DNA of 46,591 bases, from positions 1 to 46,591 of the forward strand of contig JAMFRN010000080.1 of assembly GCA_026224805.1 (NCBI GenBank). The letters are read 5' to 3'. The DNA comes from Nevskia soli (lineage in GTDB: Bacteria; Pseudomonadota; Gammaproteobacteria; Nevskiales; Nevskiaceae). Positions 31,973-39,702 of this stretch are shown one piece after another (position 1 is the stretch's first letter; each line of letters opens with the position of its first letter). A program made the translations under genes and the position numbers. The notes below the pieces were generated by a model. It worked only from the letters and a program-made list of their open reading frames with translations. It searched no databases and was not told where the DNA came from.

Positions 31973-32134
31973 TTAGACGTCAGCGCCAACGTTGCTGAAC
32001 AGGGTGCTCAGATCCGAACCAAGAACCTTGGCGCCGATCAGCATGATCAGGGCAACAACCGTGATAATGAGCGCGTACTCGGTAGCGGTGACGCCCTCTT
32101 CTTTACGCAGAAACGAAACGAATTTGGTCAGCAT
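31973..32134 (-). CDS. flp: Flp family major pilin
   Basis: A 53-residue type IVb pilin, the structural subunit of the Tad/Flp pilus. The basic leader MLTKFVSFLRKEEG is followed by VTATEYALIITVVALIMLIG, with the Flp-type Glu+5/Tyr+6 after the cleavage Gly and a single hydrophobic helix. ATG 32134 follows AGGAGTG with good spacing; the frame extends upstream to 32221 without reason. It is first in the operon, behind a candidate promoter at 32183-32211. Confidence 0.95.
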   Translation of the reverse strand: MLTKFVSFLRKEEGVTATEYALIITVVALIMLIGAKVLGSDLSTLFSNVGADV

Positions 32135-32182
32135 GACAGCACTCCTGGTAGTGAATAAATGAGTCCGCACGACTCGTGAATT

Positions 32183-32211
32183 AAGGTATGTCACGGCTGG
32201 GTGGGTGTCAA
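32183..32211 (-). promoter_or_regulatory. Candidate promoter for the Tad operon
   Basis: On the minus strand a perfect TTGACA (32206-32211) is separated by 17 bases from TACCTT (32183-32188), giving a 5' leader of about 40 bases before flp. The -10 is poor (three of six), so an activator may be needed. GAGTC / GACTC at 32161-32175 forms a small inverted repeat in the leader. Confidence 0.4.
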
Positions 32212-32281
32212 AGTGACTCACAGGCCGCTTTTATACCGCTCATCGGTTTGTGGGACCTGAATCACCAATACTGGAAATCCC

Positions 32282-33112
32282 ATGTCGACTTACGTGATCG
32301 GCGATCTGCAGGGCTGTTACGACGAGCTGCGGCGCCTGCTGGACCTATTGCATTTCGACCCGGCGGCCGATCGGCTCTGGTTTGCCGGAGACCTGGTCAA
32401 TCGGGGGCCGCAATCCCTGCAGACCCTGCGCTATGTCGCGGGATTGGGCGCTTCGGCACAGTCGGTTCTGGGCAACCACGACCTCCACCTGCTCGCCGTG
32501 GCTCATGGCGGCCGCAAGGGCAAACGGGACTCGCTGGATGAGGTGCTGGCCGCGCCGGACCGCGACGAACTGCTGGACTGGCTGCGGCGGCAGCCATTGC
32601 TGCTTGAAACGCCGGATGGCGGTACGGCGGTGCTGCACGCCGGGCTGCCCCCGCAATGGACCATGGCGCAGGCGCGCGCCTGCGCCATGGAAGTCGAAGC
32701 CATGCTGCGCAGCGACAGCTATGCCGAATTGCTAGGCAGTATGTATGGCGATGAGCCGGCGTTGTGGGCGGAGAGCCTGAGCGGCATTCCGCGCCTGCGC
32801 TTTATCATCAATTGCTATACGCGGCTGCGCTATTGCGATCGGAACGGCCGTGCCGATTTCAGACCCAAGGGTGCTCCCGGCACGCAGGCGGACGGCCTGC
32901 TGCCCTGGTTTGCCGTGCCGCACCGCCGCTCTTCAACTACCCGGCTGATCTTCGGCCATTGGTCAACGCTGGGGCAGGTGTACTGGCCCGAACACAAGGT
33001 CTACGGTCTGGATACCGGTGCCGTATGGGGCGGGAAACTGACCGCGCTGCAGCTGGACAATCTGAGCTTGCATGCGGTCACTTCATCGGTTCACGGCGAT
33101 ATCGAAGAATAA
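32282..33112 (+). CDS. apaH: Bis(5'-nucleosyl)-tetraphosphatase, symmetrical
   Basis: A 276-residue metallophosphatase that splits Ap4A into two ADP and can decap Np4-RNAs. The phosphatase motifs are clear: GDLQGCYDE (residues 8-16), FAGDLVNRGP, VLGNHDLHLLAVAHG and FGHWSTLG. The length is typical. In many gammaproteobacteria apaH directly follows rsmA-apaG; here it stands alone, divergent from the Tad operon, and apaG is not found. Its last 22 bases overlap the end of the convergent GT87-like gene. Confidence 0.96.
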   Translation: MSTYVIGDLQGCYDELRRLLDLLHFDPAADRLWFAGDLVNRGPQSLQTLRYVAGLGASAQSVLGNHDLHLLAVAHGGRKGKRDSLDEVLAAPDRDELLDWLRRQPLLLETPDGGTAVLHAGLPPQWTMAQARACAMEVEAMLRSDSYAELLGSMYGDEPALWAESLSGIPRLRFIINCYTRLRYCDRNGRADFRPKGAPGTQADGLLPWFAVPHRRSSTTRLIFGHWSTLGQVYWPEHKVYGLDTGAVWGGKLTALQLDNLSLHAVTSSVHGDIEE

Positions 33113-34317
33113 GCATTCCGATCGACCGGCCGGACATCCTGCCCCGCCCCATCCCGCATACGATCCTCACGCACCCTGCGCAGCATCATCAGGAACAGGC
33201 CCAGCAGGATGAAAGGGGCAAGCTGCACTTGCAGCAGGCGGTGAATCAAGGTCATGCACAGGGGCAGCAGCCAGGCCAATACCAGCATCTCGCGTTCCCC
33301 GGACCGCCAGCCGTGCCGGACGGCGTAACTTGCAAACCAGGCGATGGCCAATGCCAGCCAGACCAGGTCGTAGTCGAGAAGGTAGGGGCTGACCATCAGG
33401 GTGGCCACGACCAAGGCGGCGGAACGCAAGGCCACGTTCGGGCAAACACGCCAGATCCATCCTGTGGCAATGGCGATCGCCAGGGCCAGCGCGCCGTGTA
33501 TCAGCAGCGCCGGGCTGGCGGCGAGGCCCAGCAGGCGGAAAAAAGAAAAGAACGTCGGCACCGACAGCAACAGGTTCCTGTTCGATGCGGCCCAGGCTGA
33601 GAAACCGCCGAGATGACCGAAAAAGGCCTGCATGGTCTCCGGCCCAAGGGCCAACACACTGACTGTCAGAAACATCAGGGCGGTGACTGCGGCAGCGAAC
33701 AAGGCATGCCAGTGCCGCCCGCAAACCAGGGCCAGCGGCAGCAGCAGACCCAATTGTGGCTTGATGATCAGCAAGCCGATCAACACGCCGGCCCAGATCG
33801 GGCGGCGCGGCAATAGCAGCAGGGCGCCGCCGCACAAGGCTGCCGTCAAAAAGCCATTCTGTCCCTGTACGAAATTAAGGCATGCACCAGGAAAGCCGAG
33901 TACCGGCAGCAGGGCCAGCGTGGTCGCCGCGGCCCTTCTCACCACCCAGAGGTATGCCAGGAAAGTGGAGGCCATGAACGCGACGTACGACCAGAAGAAC
34001 GGCAGCAGGGCCAGCGGCACCATCATCAGGTAAAACGTCGGCGGATAAATCCAGTCGCCAGTCGCACTCAGGTGCCGGATGGTGAGCCGTTCCGCCGCGG
34101 CGACGGTGACCGGATCGTAGGCACCCTGCGGATCACCCGACAAGGCAAGGTGGGAAGCGCCCCAGAACACGACGAAATCCGGGGTCAGCGTGTGGCCTCT
34201 TTCGTCCACGCCGGCAGGAAACCGGGCCAGCAAGAACAGCACCATCGACAGGTAAATCACAAGGAATGCCGCCGGATAAATGATCAGGCGATCCTTGCTC
34301 AACCAATGAGGGGACAT
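33091..34317 (-). CDS. GT87 / DUF2029-like integral membrane glycosyltransferase
   Basis: A 408-residue protein with about ten hydrophobic segments. The first extracytoplasmic loop carries TLTPDFVVFWGASHLAL, where the acidic residue matches the catalytic-loop position of GT-C enzymes. Later motifs NFVQGQNGFLTAAL, GLLIIKPQLGLLLPL and SPYLLDYDLVWLA are conserved in GT87/DUF2029. The family includes mycobacterial polyprenyl-phosphomannose-dependent mannosyltransferases. The donor and acceptor are unknown. It is a distant paralogue of the gene at 34550 and divergent from it. It overlaps apaH tail-to-tail by 22 bases. Confidence 0.8.
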   Translation of the reverse strand: MSPHWLSKDRLIIYPAAFLVIYLSMVLFLLARFPAGVDERGHTLTPDFVVFWGASHLALSGDPQGAYDPVTVAAAERLTIRHLSATGDWIYPPTFYLMMVPLALLPFFWSYVAFMASTFLAYLWVVRRAAATTLALLPVLGFPGACLNFVQGQNGFLTAALCGGALLLLPRRPIWAGVLIGLLIIKPQLGLLLPLALVCGRHWHALFAAAVTALMFLTVSVLALGPETMQAFFGHLGGFSAWAASNRNLLLSVPTFFSFFRLLGLAASPALLIHGALALAIAIATGWIWRVCPNVALRSAALVVATLMVSPYLLDYDLVWLALAIAWFASYAVRHGWRSGEREMLVLAWLLPLCMTLIHRLLQVQLAPFILLGLFLMMLRRVREDRMRDGAGQDVRPVDRNAYSSISP

Positions 34318-34478
34318 AACGATTTTCCGGCAACTGGTGCGGGGGGCTGTCCGTCCACCCGAAATCGGGCGCTACCCCCTCCTTGTCTTTCCATCTACCC
34401 TGCCGCTGGGAGACAATCCCTAGGGCACGACCTGAGGTGCGATCGTAGTTGAACGAATATGCCCAGGCAAGGCTGGAA

Positions 34479-34500
34479 CGGCACGGGTCATCCCGTGCCG
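34479..34500. repeat. Perfect short palindrome in the GT87 divergent promoter region
   Basis: CGGCACGGG and CCCGTGCCG (9 bases each) flank TCAT. It lies 50 bases before the second GT87-like gene in the 232-base gap between the two divergent genes. Without a T-run it is more likely an operator or mRNA leader hairpin than a terminator. Confidence 0.45.
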
Positions 34501-34549
34501 GGTCGCACACCGTCCACCCAGAGTGACGCCGCATTCCAGGCAAGTGACC

Positions 34550-35719
34550 ATGCAAGAACGCAGGCTGTTGGTTCCGGCACTGATCGTGCTGGCCGTGTCC
34601 GCTGTGATGTTCGGCGCCTACATTAACTTCCTGGTCCATTCCGGAAACACTTTCAACGATTTCTTTGTGTTCTGGTCAGCGGCCCGCGAACTGCAGCAGC
34701 AACCGTTGGCGCAGCTTTACGACGCGGCCGGCTTTCAGGATTTCATGCGCAGCCTGGCACTGACATCAGTGCCGCAAATTCCGCACCCTTTCGTCTATCC
34801 ACCACCTGCCGCCCTGCTGTTCTTCCCCTTCGGGCTGCTACCCTTTTACAGCAGCCTGCTGCTCTGGAACGGACTCTCGCTCACGCTCTACCTTGGAGCC
34901 GTTTGGCATGCATTGCGTCCGCGGACCCCGCTGGCCCTGCTCGCGCTGCTTGCCCCGGCAACGATGGTCAACCTGCTGTTTGGGCAAACTGGCCTGCTCA
35001 CCAGCGCTCTGACACTATTTGGATTCAGCCTGCTGGCCGAACGACCGGCGCGGGGCGGAATCATGCTTGGCCTGCTGGTGATCAAGCCGCAACTGGCGTT
35101 CCTGCCCTTGCTGATCCTGCTGATTTCCCGCAAACGCAGCGCCATTGTTGCAGCGGCCCTCACCGCGCTGCTGCTGGTTGCCGCAAGCCTGGCGGTCTTC
35201 GGCGCTGAATCCTGGCAGGCGTGGTTGAATTCCTTGAGCGACTTCTCGGGCGCCCTTTCGTCCTCCGGCACACACCAGCGCCATGGCGCCACCATCTATT
35301 TCGGGCTGCTGAGCATCGGCGCGAATGCACACGCCGCGCTTGCACTGCAAGCGATTGCCACCGTGGCCGTGCTTTGGTCCATTGCACGCGTGCTGCGTGA
35401 ACATGGCGGCACCACGCCCGGCGCGGTCATGATCTGCCTGATCGGGCCATTTCTGGCATCGCCCTATGCCTTGATCTATGACCTGCCTACCGTCAGCGCC
35501 GCCTGCCTGATGTTGTTCAACGAGGGGCGCCGTACCGGCTTCCGCAATGGCGAATTGCTTGCGATTGCCGCCGCCTGGTGCCTGCCGCTATTGGTATTCG
35601 TTACCGCGGGGCGGGCAGGCACCGTCGCCCCCATCGTGCTCGGCGCTTTCTTTGTAATCATGCTGCGGCGCTGTCTGCAATCCGGTTCCGCACCGCCACC
35701 GCAGCCTTCAGGGGCCTGA
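34550..35719 (+). CDS. GT87 / DUF2029-like integral membrane glycosyltransferase
   Basis: A 389-residue protein from ATG 34550, with about ten membrane segments and the same motif series as its divergent neighbour: TFNDFFVFWSAARELQQQ, NLLFGQTGLLTSALTLFG, GLLVIKPQLAFLPLL and SPYALIYDLPTV. The shared DFxVFW, GQxGxLT, KPQL and SPY motifs show that the two are paralogues. The role is probably transfer of a sugar from a polyprenyl-phosphate donor on the periplasmic side of the membrane; this is inferred from family. An upstream GTG (34523) is possible but lacks a better ribosome-binding site. Confidence 0.8.
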   Translation: MQERRLLVPALIVLAVSAVMFGAYINFLVHSGNTFNDFFVFWSAARELQQQPLAQLYDAAGFQDFMRSLALTSVPQIPHPFVYPPPAALLFFPFGLLPFYSSLLLWNGLSLTLYLGAVWHALRPRTPLALLALLAPATMVNLLFGQTGLLTSALTLFGFSLLAERPARGGIMLGLLVIKPQLAFLPLLILLISRKRSAIVAAALTALLLVAASLAVFGAESWQAWLNSLSDFSGALSSSGTHQRHGATIYFGLLSIGANAHAALALQAIATVAVLWSIARVLREHGGTTPGAVMICLIGPFLASPYALIYDLPTVSAACLMLFNEGRRTGFRNGELLAIAAAWCLPLLVFVTAGRAGTVAPIVLGAFFVIMLRRCLQSGSAPPPQPSGA

Positions 35720-35779
35720 GACCGGAAAACCGCCGCCCTCGCCATTCTCCGGGGTTGGCTCGCAGCGCTCGAGGTCCGG

Positions 35780-36685
35780 CTATCCATCGTCTTGCCGTGT
35801 CCCGCTTAGTGCGGGCAGAACGGCTATGGTGGCTCCTGCCAGCAACAATCCGGCCAGCACATCGATCAGGTGGTGACCGCCCACCGTTGGTGTCACCAGA
35901 ATCACCGCCAGATTCAATGCAGCCATCGCCGGGAACAGCCAGCGGATGCCCCGTACGGCGTAAACGCACAGGGCCGCCAATGCCGCGTGAAAAGAGGGGA
36001 ATTGCACCAGCCCCTGTACCTGACTCAGATCAATCGAGCGGATGCTGCCGTCACGCAGTCCCAGATACTGCAGCACATACGGCCTGGTATGCGCCTCGGT
36101 CACTCCATATTCGACAAAAGCGCCAGCCGCCGGGAGGGCAGCGGCAAGCAGAATGACAGCGAGACTGGAAATGGCAAAGGCCAGAAAGAATTCGCGGGCC
36201 CGATGGGTATACCCCATCGGACTCAGGATCAGCAGCAGCAATAATACCTGCGGCCCCAGACTGGCATAGACCACGGCAGCGGCAACATGCAGGGAGGGAG
36301 AAGCCTGAAACCAGTCGTACAAACCGGGCCAGTCGAATCCGATCGCCCGATCGATACCCGCGAGTCGATCGTCAAGCAACGCACCGGGCGCCAATCCGGT
36401 GACGAGATAACTCAGCACGGCAGCAACGTTGGTATAAAGCAGGAACATGAGCCCGGTCTGGGCCAGCCCTGCCAGGCGAGGGCTGGACCGCAGCCTGCCA
36501 TAAACGCCCCACAGCACGCAGAGTAACAAGCTGCAGACCAGTGCCGGCAGCTCGGGCCGCCATACCAGGGCAAAATTGGTCACAGCCAGCAGGATCGCGT
36601 CAATCACGGCGATCGCGAGGATCAGCCCCCAGCCGACCCGCAAATCGCGTGCTGACCCGCGCTCCAACAAGTCCGCCATCGACAT
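35780..36685 (-). CDS. PAP2 / inositolphosphotransferase-like membrane protein
   Basis: A 301-residue polytopic protein with about seven hydrophobic segments. The PAP2-superfamily motifs appear as FPSFHAALAAL (His of C2) and GGHHLIDVLAG (His/Asp of C3), in the arrangement of the PAP2_3 / IPC-synthase-like branch. Members remove phosphate from lipid phosphates or transfer phospho-headgroups. ATG 36685 follows GGGGAAGG. It ends 60 bases from the convergent GT87-like gene; together they suggest lipid or lipid-linked sugar modification. Confidence 0.82.
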   Translation of the reverse strand: MSMADLLERGSARDLRVGWGLILAIAVIDAILLAVTNFALVWRPELPALVCSLLLCVLWGVYGRLRSSPRLAGLAQTGLMFLLYTNVAAVLSYLVTGLAPGALLDDRLAGIDRAIGFDWPGLYDWFQASPSLHVAAAVVYASLGPQVLLLLLILSPMGYTHRAREFFLAFAISSLAVILLAAALPAAGAFVEYGVTEAHTRPYVLQYLGLRDGSIRSIDLSQVQGLVQFPSFHAALAALCVYAVRGIRWLFPAMAALNLAVILVTPTVGGHHLIDVLAGLLLAGATIAVLPALSGTRQDDG

Positions 36686-36716
36686 ACCTTCCCCATCACT
36701 ACCGCCGGCCTCTCAA

Positions 36717-36745
36717 GCAAAGGCCCCGCTCCGCGGGGCCTTTGC
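36717..36745 (-). terminator. Strong hairpin terminator after the MMPL exporter gene
   Basis: GCAAAGGCCCCGC (36717-36729) pairs perfectly with GCGGGGCCTTTGC (36733-36745) around TCC. On the minus strand it lies 18 bases beyond the exporter stop and the second arm ends in CCTTTGC. It also sits just upstream of the PAP2-like gene on the same strand, separating the two units. Confidence 0.7.
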
Positions 36746-36762
36746 CTTGCATCGATCAGGCC

Positions 36763-39648
36763 TTAATGCCGCGACACCATCACCGGCTTCTCCCCCGGCG
36801 CCAGCTTGCGCGGCTTGAGCAGGAAGGAGGCGATGGCCGGCAGGATCAGGATCGCGCCGAACATGTTGGCGGTGAACATGAACACCAGCAGCTTGCCCAT
36901 GTCGCGCTGGAACTGCAGGCCGGAAAACAGCCAGGTGGCGACGCCGAAGCCCAGGGTGATGCCGGTGAACACCACCGCCTTGCCGGTCATCTTCAGGGTC
37001 TTGAAATAGCCCTCCTTAAGCGTGTAGCCGCCGGCGCAGGCGTCGGCCAGGGTGGCGTAGACGTAGATGCCGTAGTCCACGCCGATGCCCACCGCCAGAG
37101 CCACCACCGGCAGGGTGGCGATCTTCATGCCGATGCCGAGCACCGCCATCACCGCGTAGGCCAGCCAGGACACCAGGGCCAGCGGCAGCATGATGCTGAC
37201 CAGACTCTGCCACTCGAAGAACGACAAATAGACGCAGATGATGATGGCAATGTAGACGTAGAGCAGGATGCGCTTCTCCAGCTGCTCCACCAGCTCGTTG
37301 GTCGCCGCCATCACGCCGACGTTGCCGCTGGCCAGGGCGAAATTGACCGGGCACTGCTTGTCCATGCCCTTGAGCTTGTCGTCGGCGTCGCCCAGCGTTT
37401 TCTGCTGCGCGGCAATGCCGCTGTCGGCATTGACCTGGTCATCGCTCAGGCCCTTCTTGTGCAGCACTTCCGTCATGTGCTGCAGCTTCAGCTTCTGCGT
37501 GCCCAAGTCGCGGCGCGCCTCGTTCTTGGCGTCACAGTACTTGGCGTCGACGTCCTTGTGCGTCTCGAAGAACTCCTTGGAGTTGGTATCGCCGAAGTCC
37601 TTCACCACGTCGACCACGCGCTTGATGGTGGTGGCGCGGTGGTCGCCGAGGAAGGTCCACACCGGCATGGCCGAGCAGGACTCGTTGAGCATGCCGGTGG
37701 GCGGGGCGATCGGCTTGATCGCCTGGCCCAGCGCATCCTTGTTGCGCGCCAGCACATAGAACTTGGGACTGCCCTCGACGAAGATGCTGTACACCAGCCG
37801 CGACAGTTCCGGCAGCGACAGGGTCGACTGCACGCCCTTGGTGTTATCCAGGGTCCAGGCCATGTGATAGATCTGGTCCATCACCCCGGAATTGATGCAG
37901 GCGTCGGCATCGGTCTCAGCGATGACCTTGATCAGGTCGGTGCCCAGCGCGAAGTTGGAGACGATGGCGGCGTTGTCGTTGTTGTAGCGCGAATCCGGCA
38001 GCAGCTCCGGCACGCCCTTCTGGCTGTCGCCGATCTGCAGGTCCTTGCCCTTCCACAGGCCCAAGCCCAGCAGCACGGCGCAGATCACCAGGGCGGTGAC
38101 CGCCGCCTTGGGATTGGTCATGTTGGAGAGCAGGCGCCACACGCCGTCGAAGATGCCGTCGCGCCGGTCCTGCTTGGCCTTGAACGCCTTCGGGTCGCCG
38201 ACGCCGACCCAGGTCAGCCAGATCGGCATCATCACCTTGTTGGTGATGATGATGGCAAGCATGCCAAGACAGGCGTTGAGCGCCATTTCCTGGATGATGC
38301 CGACGGGAATCAGGCCGATCATGGCGAAGCCGGCCACGTCGGTCATGATCGCCATGGTGCCGTAGATGGCCAGGCGCCGCCAGGTGAACAGCGAGGCGTC
38401 GAAGCTGTTGCGGCCGTTGTCGGCGATCTCGCCGACCCAGGCGTTGACGTACTGCACGCCGTGCGACACCGATACCGCCAGGATCAGGAACGGCACCAGA
38501 ATGGCGAACGGATCGAGGCCCTTGCCGAACATGCGCAGCAGACCGAATTCCCAGATCACCGCGGTGATCGAGCACACCAGCGGCAGCACGGCGAGCTTGA
38601 AGTTGCCGACGTACAGCCACAGCAGGATCATCGTCATGACCAGCGTCAGCAGGAAGAACAGCACCACCTGGAAGGTCGCGTCGATGACGTCGCCCACCAC
38701 CTTGGCGAAGCCGACGATGTGGATCTCGATGTCCGGGGTGTAGTCCTCGTTCTTGACCTGCTCCACGTCGAGCAGGCGGCCGCTGACAAACACGTCCACC
38801 GCCGAGCCGTCATCCAGGTGCCGCGCGGCGCTGAAATCGGTGATCCAGCGCTTCAGCGGGGAATACGGCACGTAGCCGTCGGTCACCACCTCGCCCTGCT
38901 TGAACAGCACATCGCCGTCCTTGAACGGACTGTTCAGCTTGCGCTGGTAGTCCTTGCCGACCACGATGTCGTGCTTGGCCTTGTAGATGAACTTGTCCGG
39001 ACTGGCGAAATGCCCGCGCACCTTGTCCTCGATCAGGTTGGCCACCTGGCCGTAGTCGAGTTTCTCGCCGGTGACCGGATCGATCTCCAGCAGGTCGGCC
39101 TGGACGATGGCCCCGTGCTGGTTGTTGGAGACCAGGCGGCCGATGATATTGGCCTTGCCGACGTGGTCCTTGACCTTGGCCAGCATCTCCGGCGTGGCAT
39201 CGCCTTCCGCCGGATAATCCGCCGGGATCACATTGGTGCCGAAGAAGCCGCCTTCCACCACCTCGATATAGGTGACATTGGGCGTGAACAGCGACTGCAC
39301 TTGCGAACGGTCGATATGCGGCAGGAAGAACACCGCGTCGGTGACCTGCTTCAGGCGGTGCAGGAACTTGCTGTTGTAGATGTCCCCGTCCTTCTGCATC
39401 AGCGCCACCAGGATGGTGTTGGCGCCACCGAAGGATTCCTGGTACTGCTTGTACACCTGCATGTACGGATGCTTCAGCGGGATCGACTTGTCGAAGCCTG
39501 CATCCGGCTGGATCTTCGATGCCTGCCAGGCGAAGAACGCCGTGATGATCAGCAGGATGCCCATGGTGAGCTTGCGCCGCGCATAGATCAGCGGCTCGAT
39601 GGCCCGGAGAATCTTGTGGGCGCGGGACTCGGTGGCGGAATCGCTCAT
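36763..39648 (-). CDS. RND superfamily exporter, MMPL-type
   Basis: A 961-residue exporter with the two-fold RND layout: one helix, a large periplasmic loop (about residues 50-320), six helices, a second large loop (about 525-740) and six helices. The second half has the proton-relay motif AVGIGVDYGIYVYATLADAC; the matching place in the first half reads LAVSVSHGVQYVNAWVGEI, without Asp. It resembles the COG1033-type predicted RND exporters that pair with YCF48-like proteins and are proposed to move lipids. The substrate is unknown. It ends just before the terminator at 36717-36745. Confidence 0.92.
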   Translation of the reverse strand: MSDSATESRAHKILRAIEPLIYARRKLTMGILLIITAFFAWQASKIQPDAGFDKSIPLKHPYMQVYKQYQESFGGANTILVALMQKDGDIYNSKFLHRLKQVTDAVFFLPHIDRSQVQSLFTPNVTYIEVVEGGFFGTNVIPADYPAEGDATPEMLAKVKDHVGKANIIGRLVSNNQHGAIVQADLLEIDPVTGEKLDYGQVANLIEDKVRGHFASPDKFIYKAKHDIVVGKDYQRKLNSPFKDGDVLFKQGEVVTDGYVPYSPLKRWITDFSAARHLDDGSAVDVFVSGRLLDVEQVKNEDYTPDIEIHIVGFAKVVGDVIDATFQVVLFFLLTLVMTMILLWLYVGNFKLAVLPLVCSITAVIWEFGLLRMFGKGLDPFAILVPFLILAVSVSHGVQYVNAWVGEIADNGRNSFDASLFTWRRLAIYGTMAIMTDVAGFAMIGLIPVGIIQEMALNACLGMLAIIITNKVMMPIWLTWVGVGDPKAFKAKQDRRDGIFDGVWRLLSNMTNPKAAVTALVICAVLLGLGLWKGKDLQIGDSQKGVPELLPDSRYNNDNAAIVSNFALGTDLIKVIAETDADACINSGVMDQIYHMAWTLDNTKGVQSTLSLPELSRLVYSIFVEGSPKFYVLARNKDALGQAIKPIAPPTGMLNESCSAMPVWTFLGDHRATTIKRVVDVVKDFGDTNSKEFFETHKDVDAKYCDAKNEARRDLGTQKLKLQHMTEVLHKKGLSDDQVNADSGIAAQQKTLGDADDKLKGMDKQCPVNFALASGNVGVMAATNELVEQLEKRILLYVYIAIIICVYLSFFEWQSLVSIMLPLALVSWLAYAVMAVLGIGMKIATLPVVALAVGIGVDYGIYVYATLADACAGGYTLKEGYFKTLKMTGKAVVFTGITLGFGVATWLFSGLQFQRDMGKLLVFMFTANMFGAILILPAIASFLLKPRKLAPGEKPVMVSRH

Positions 39649-39702
39649 AGTGGGGTCTCCCCGGCTTCTAGTTTGTTTGGCTTGGCCAGTTATTGATGGA
39701 TG

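Noticed and set aside
34318..34549. Small gene in the gap between the two GT87-like genes
   Set aside because: The frames here are short with no ribosome-binding site; the region is better explained as a divergent promoter with a palindrome.
36541..39696. A 1051-codon open frame on the plus strand opposite the MMPL exporter
   Set aside because: It is antisense to a well-supported RND gene. The protein is His/Gln/Arg/Val-rich with no domain, which is what codon bias in a GC-rich gene gives on the other strand.
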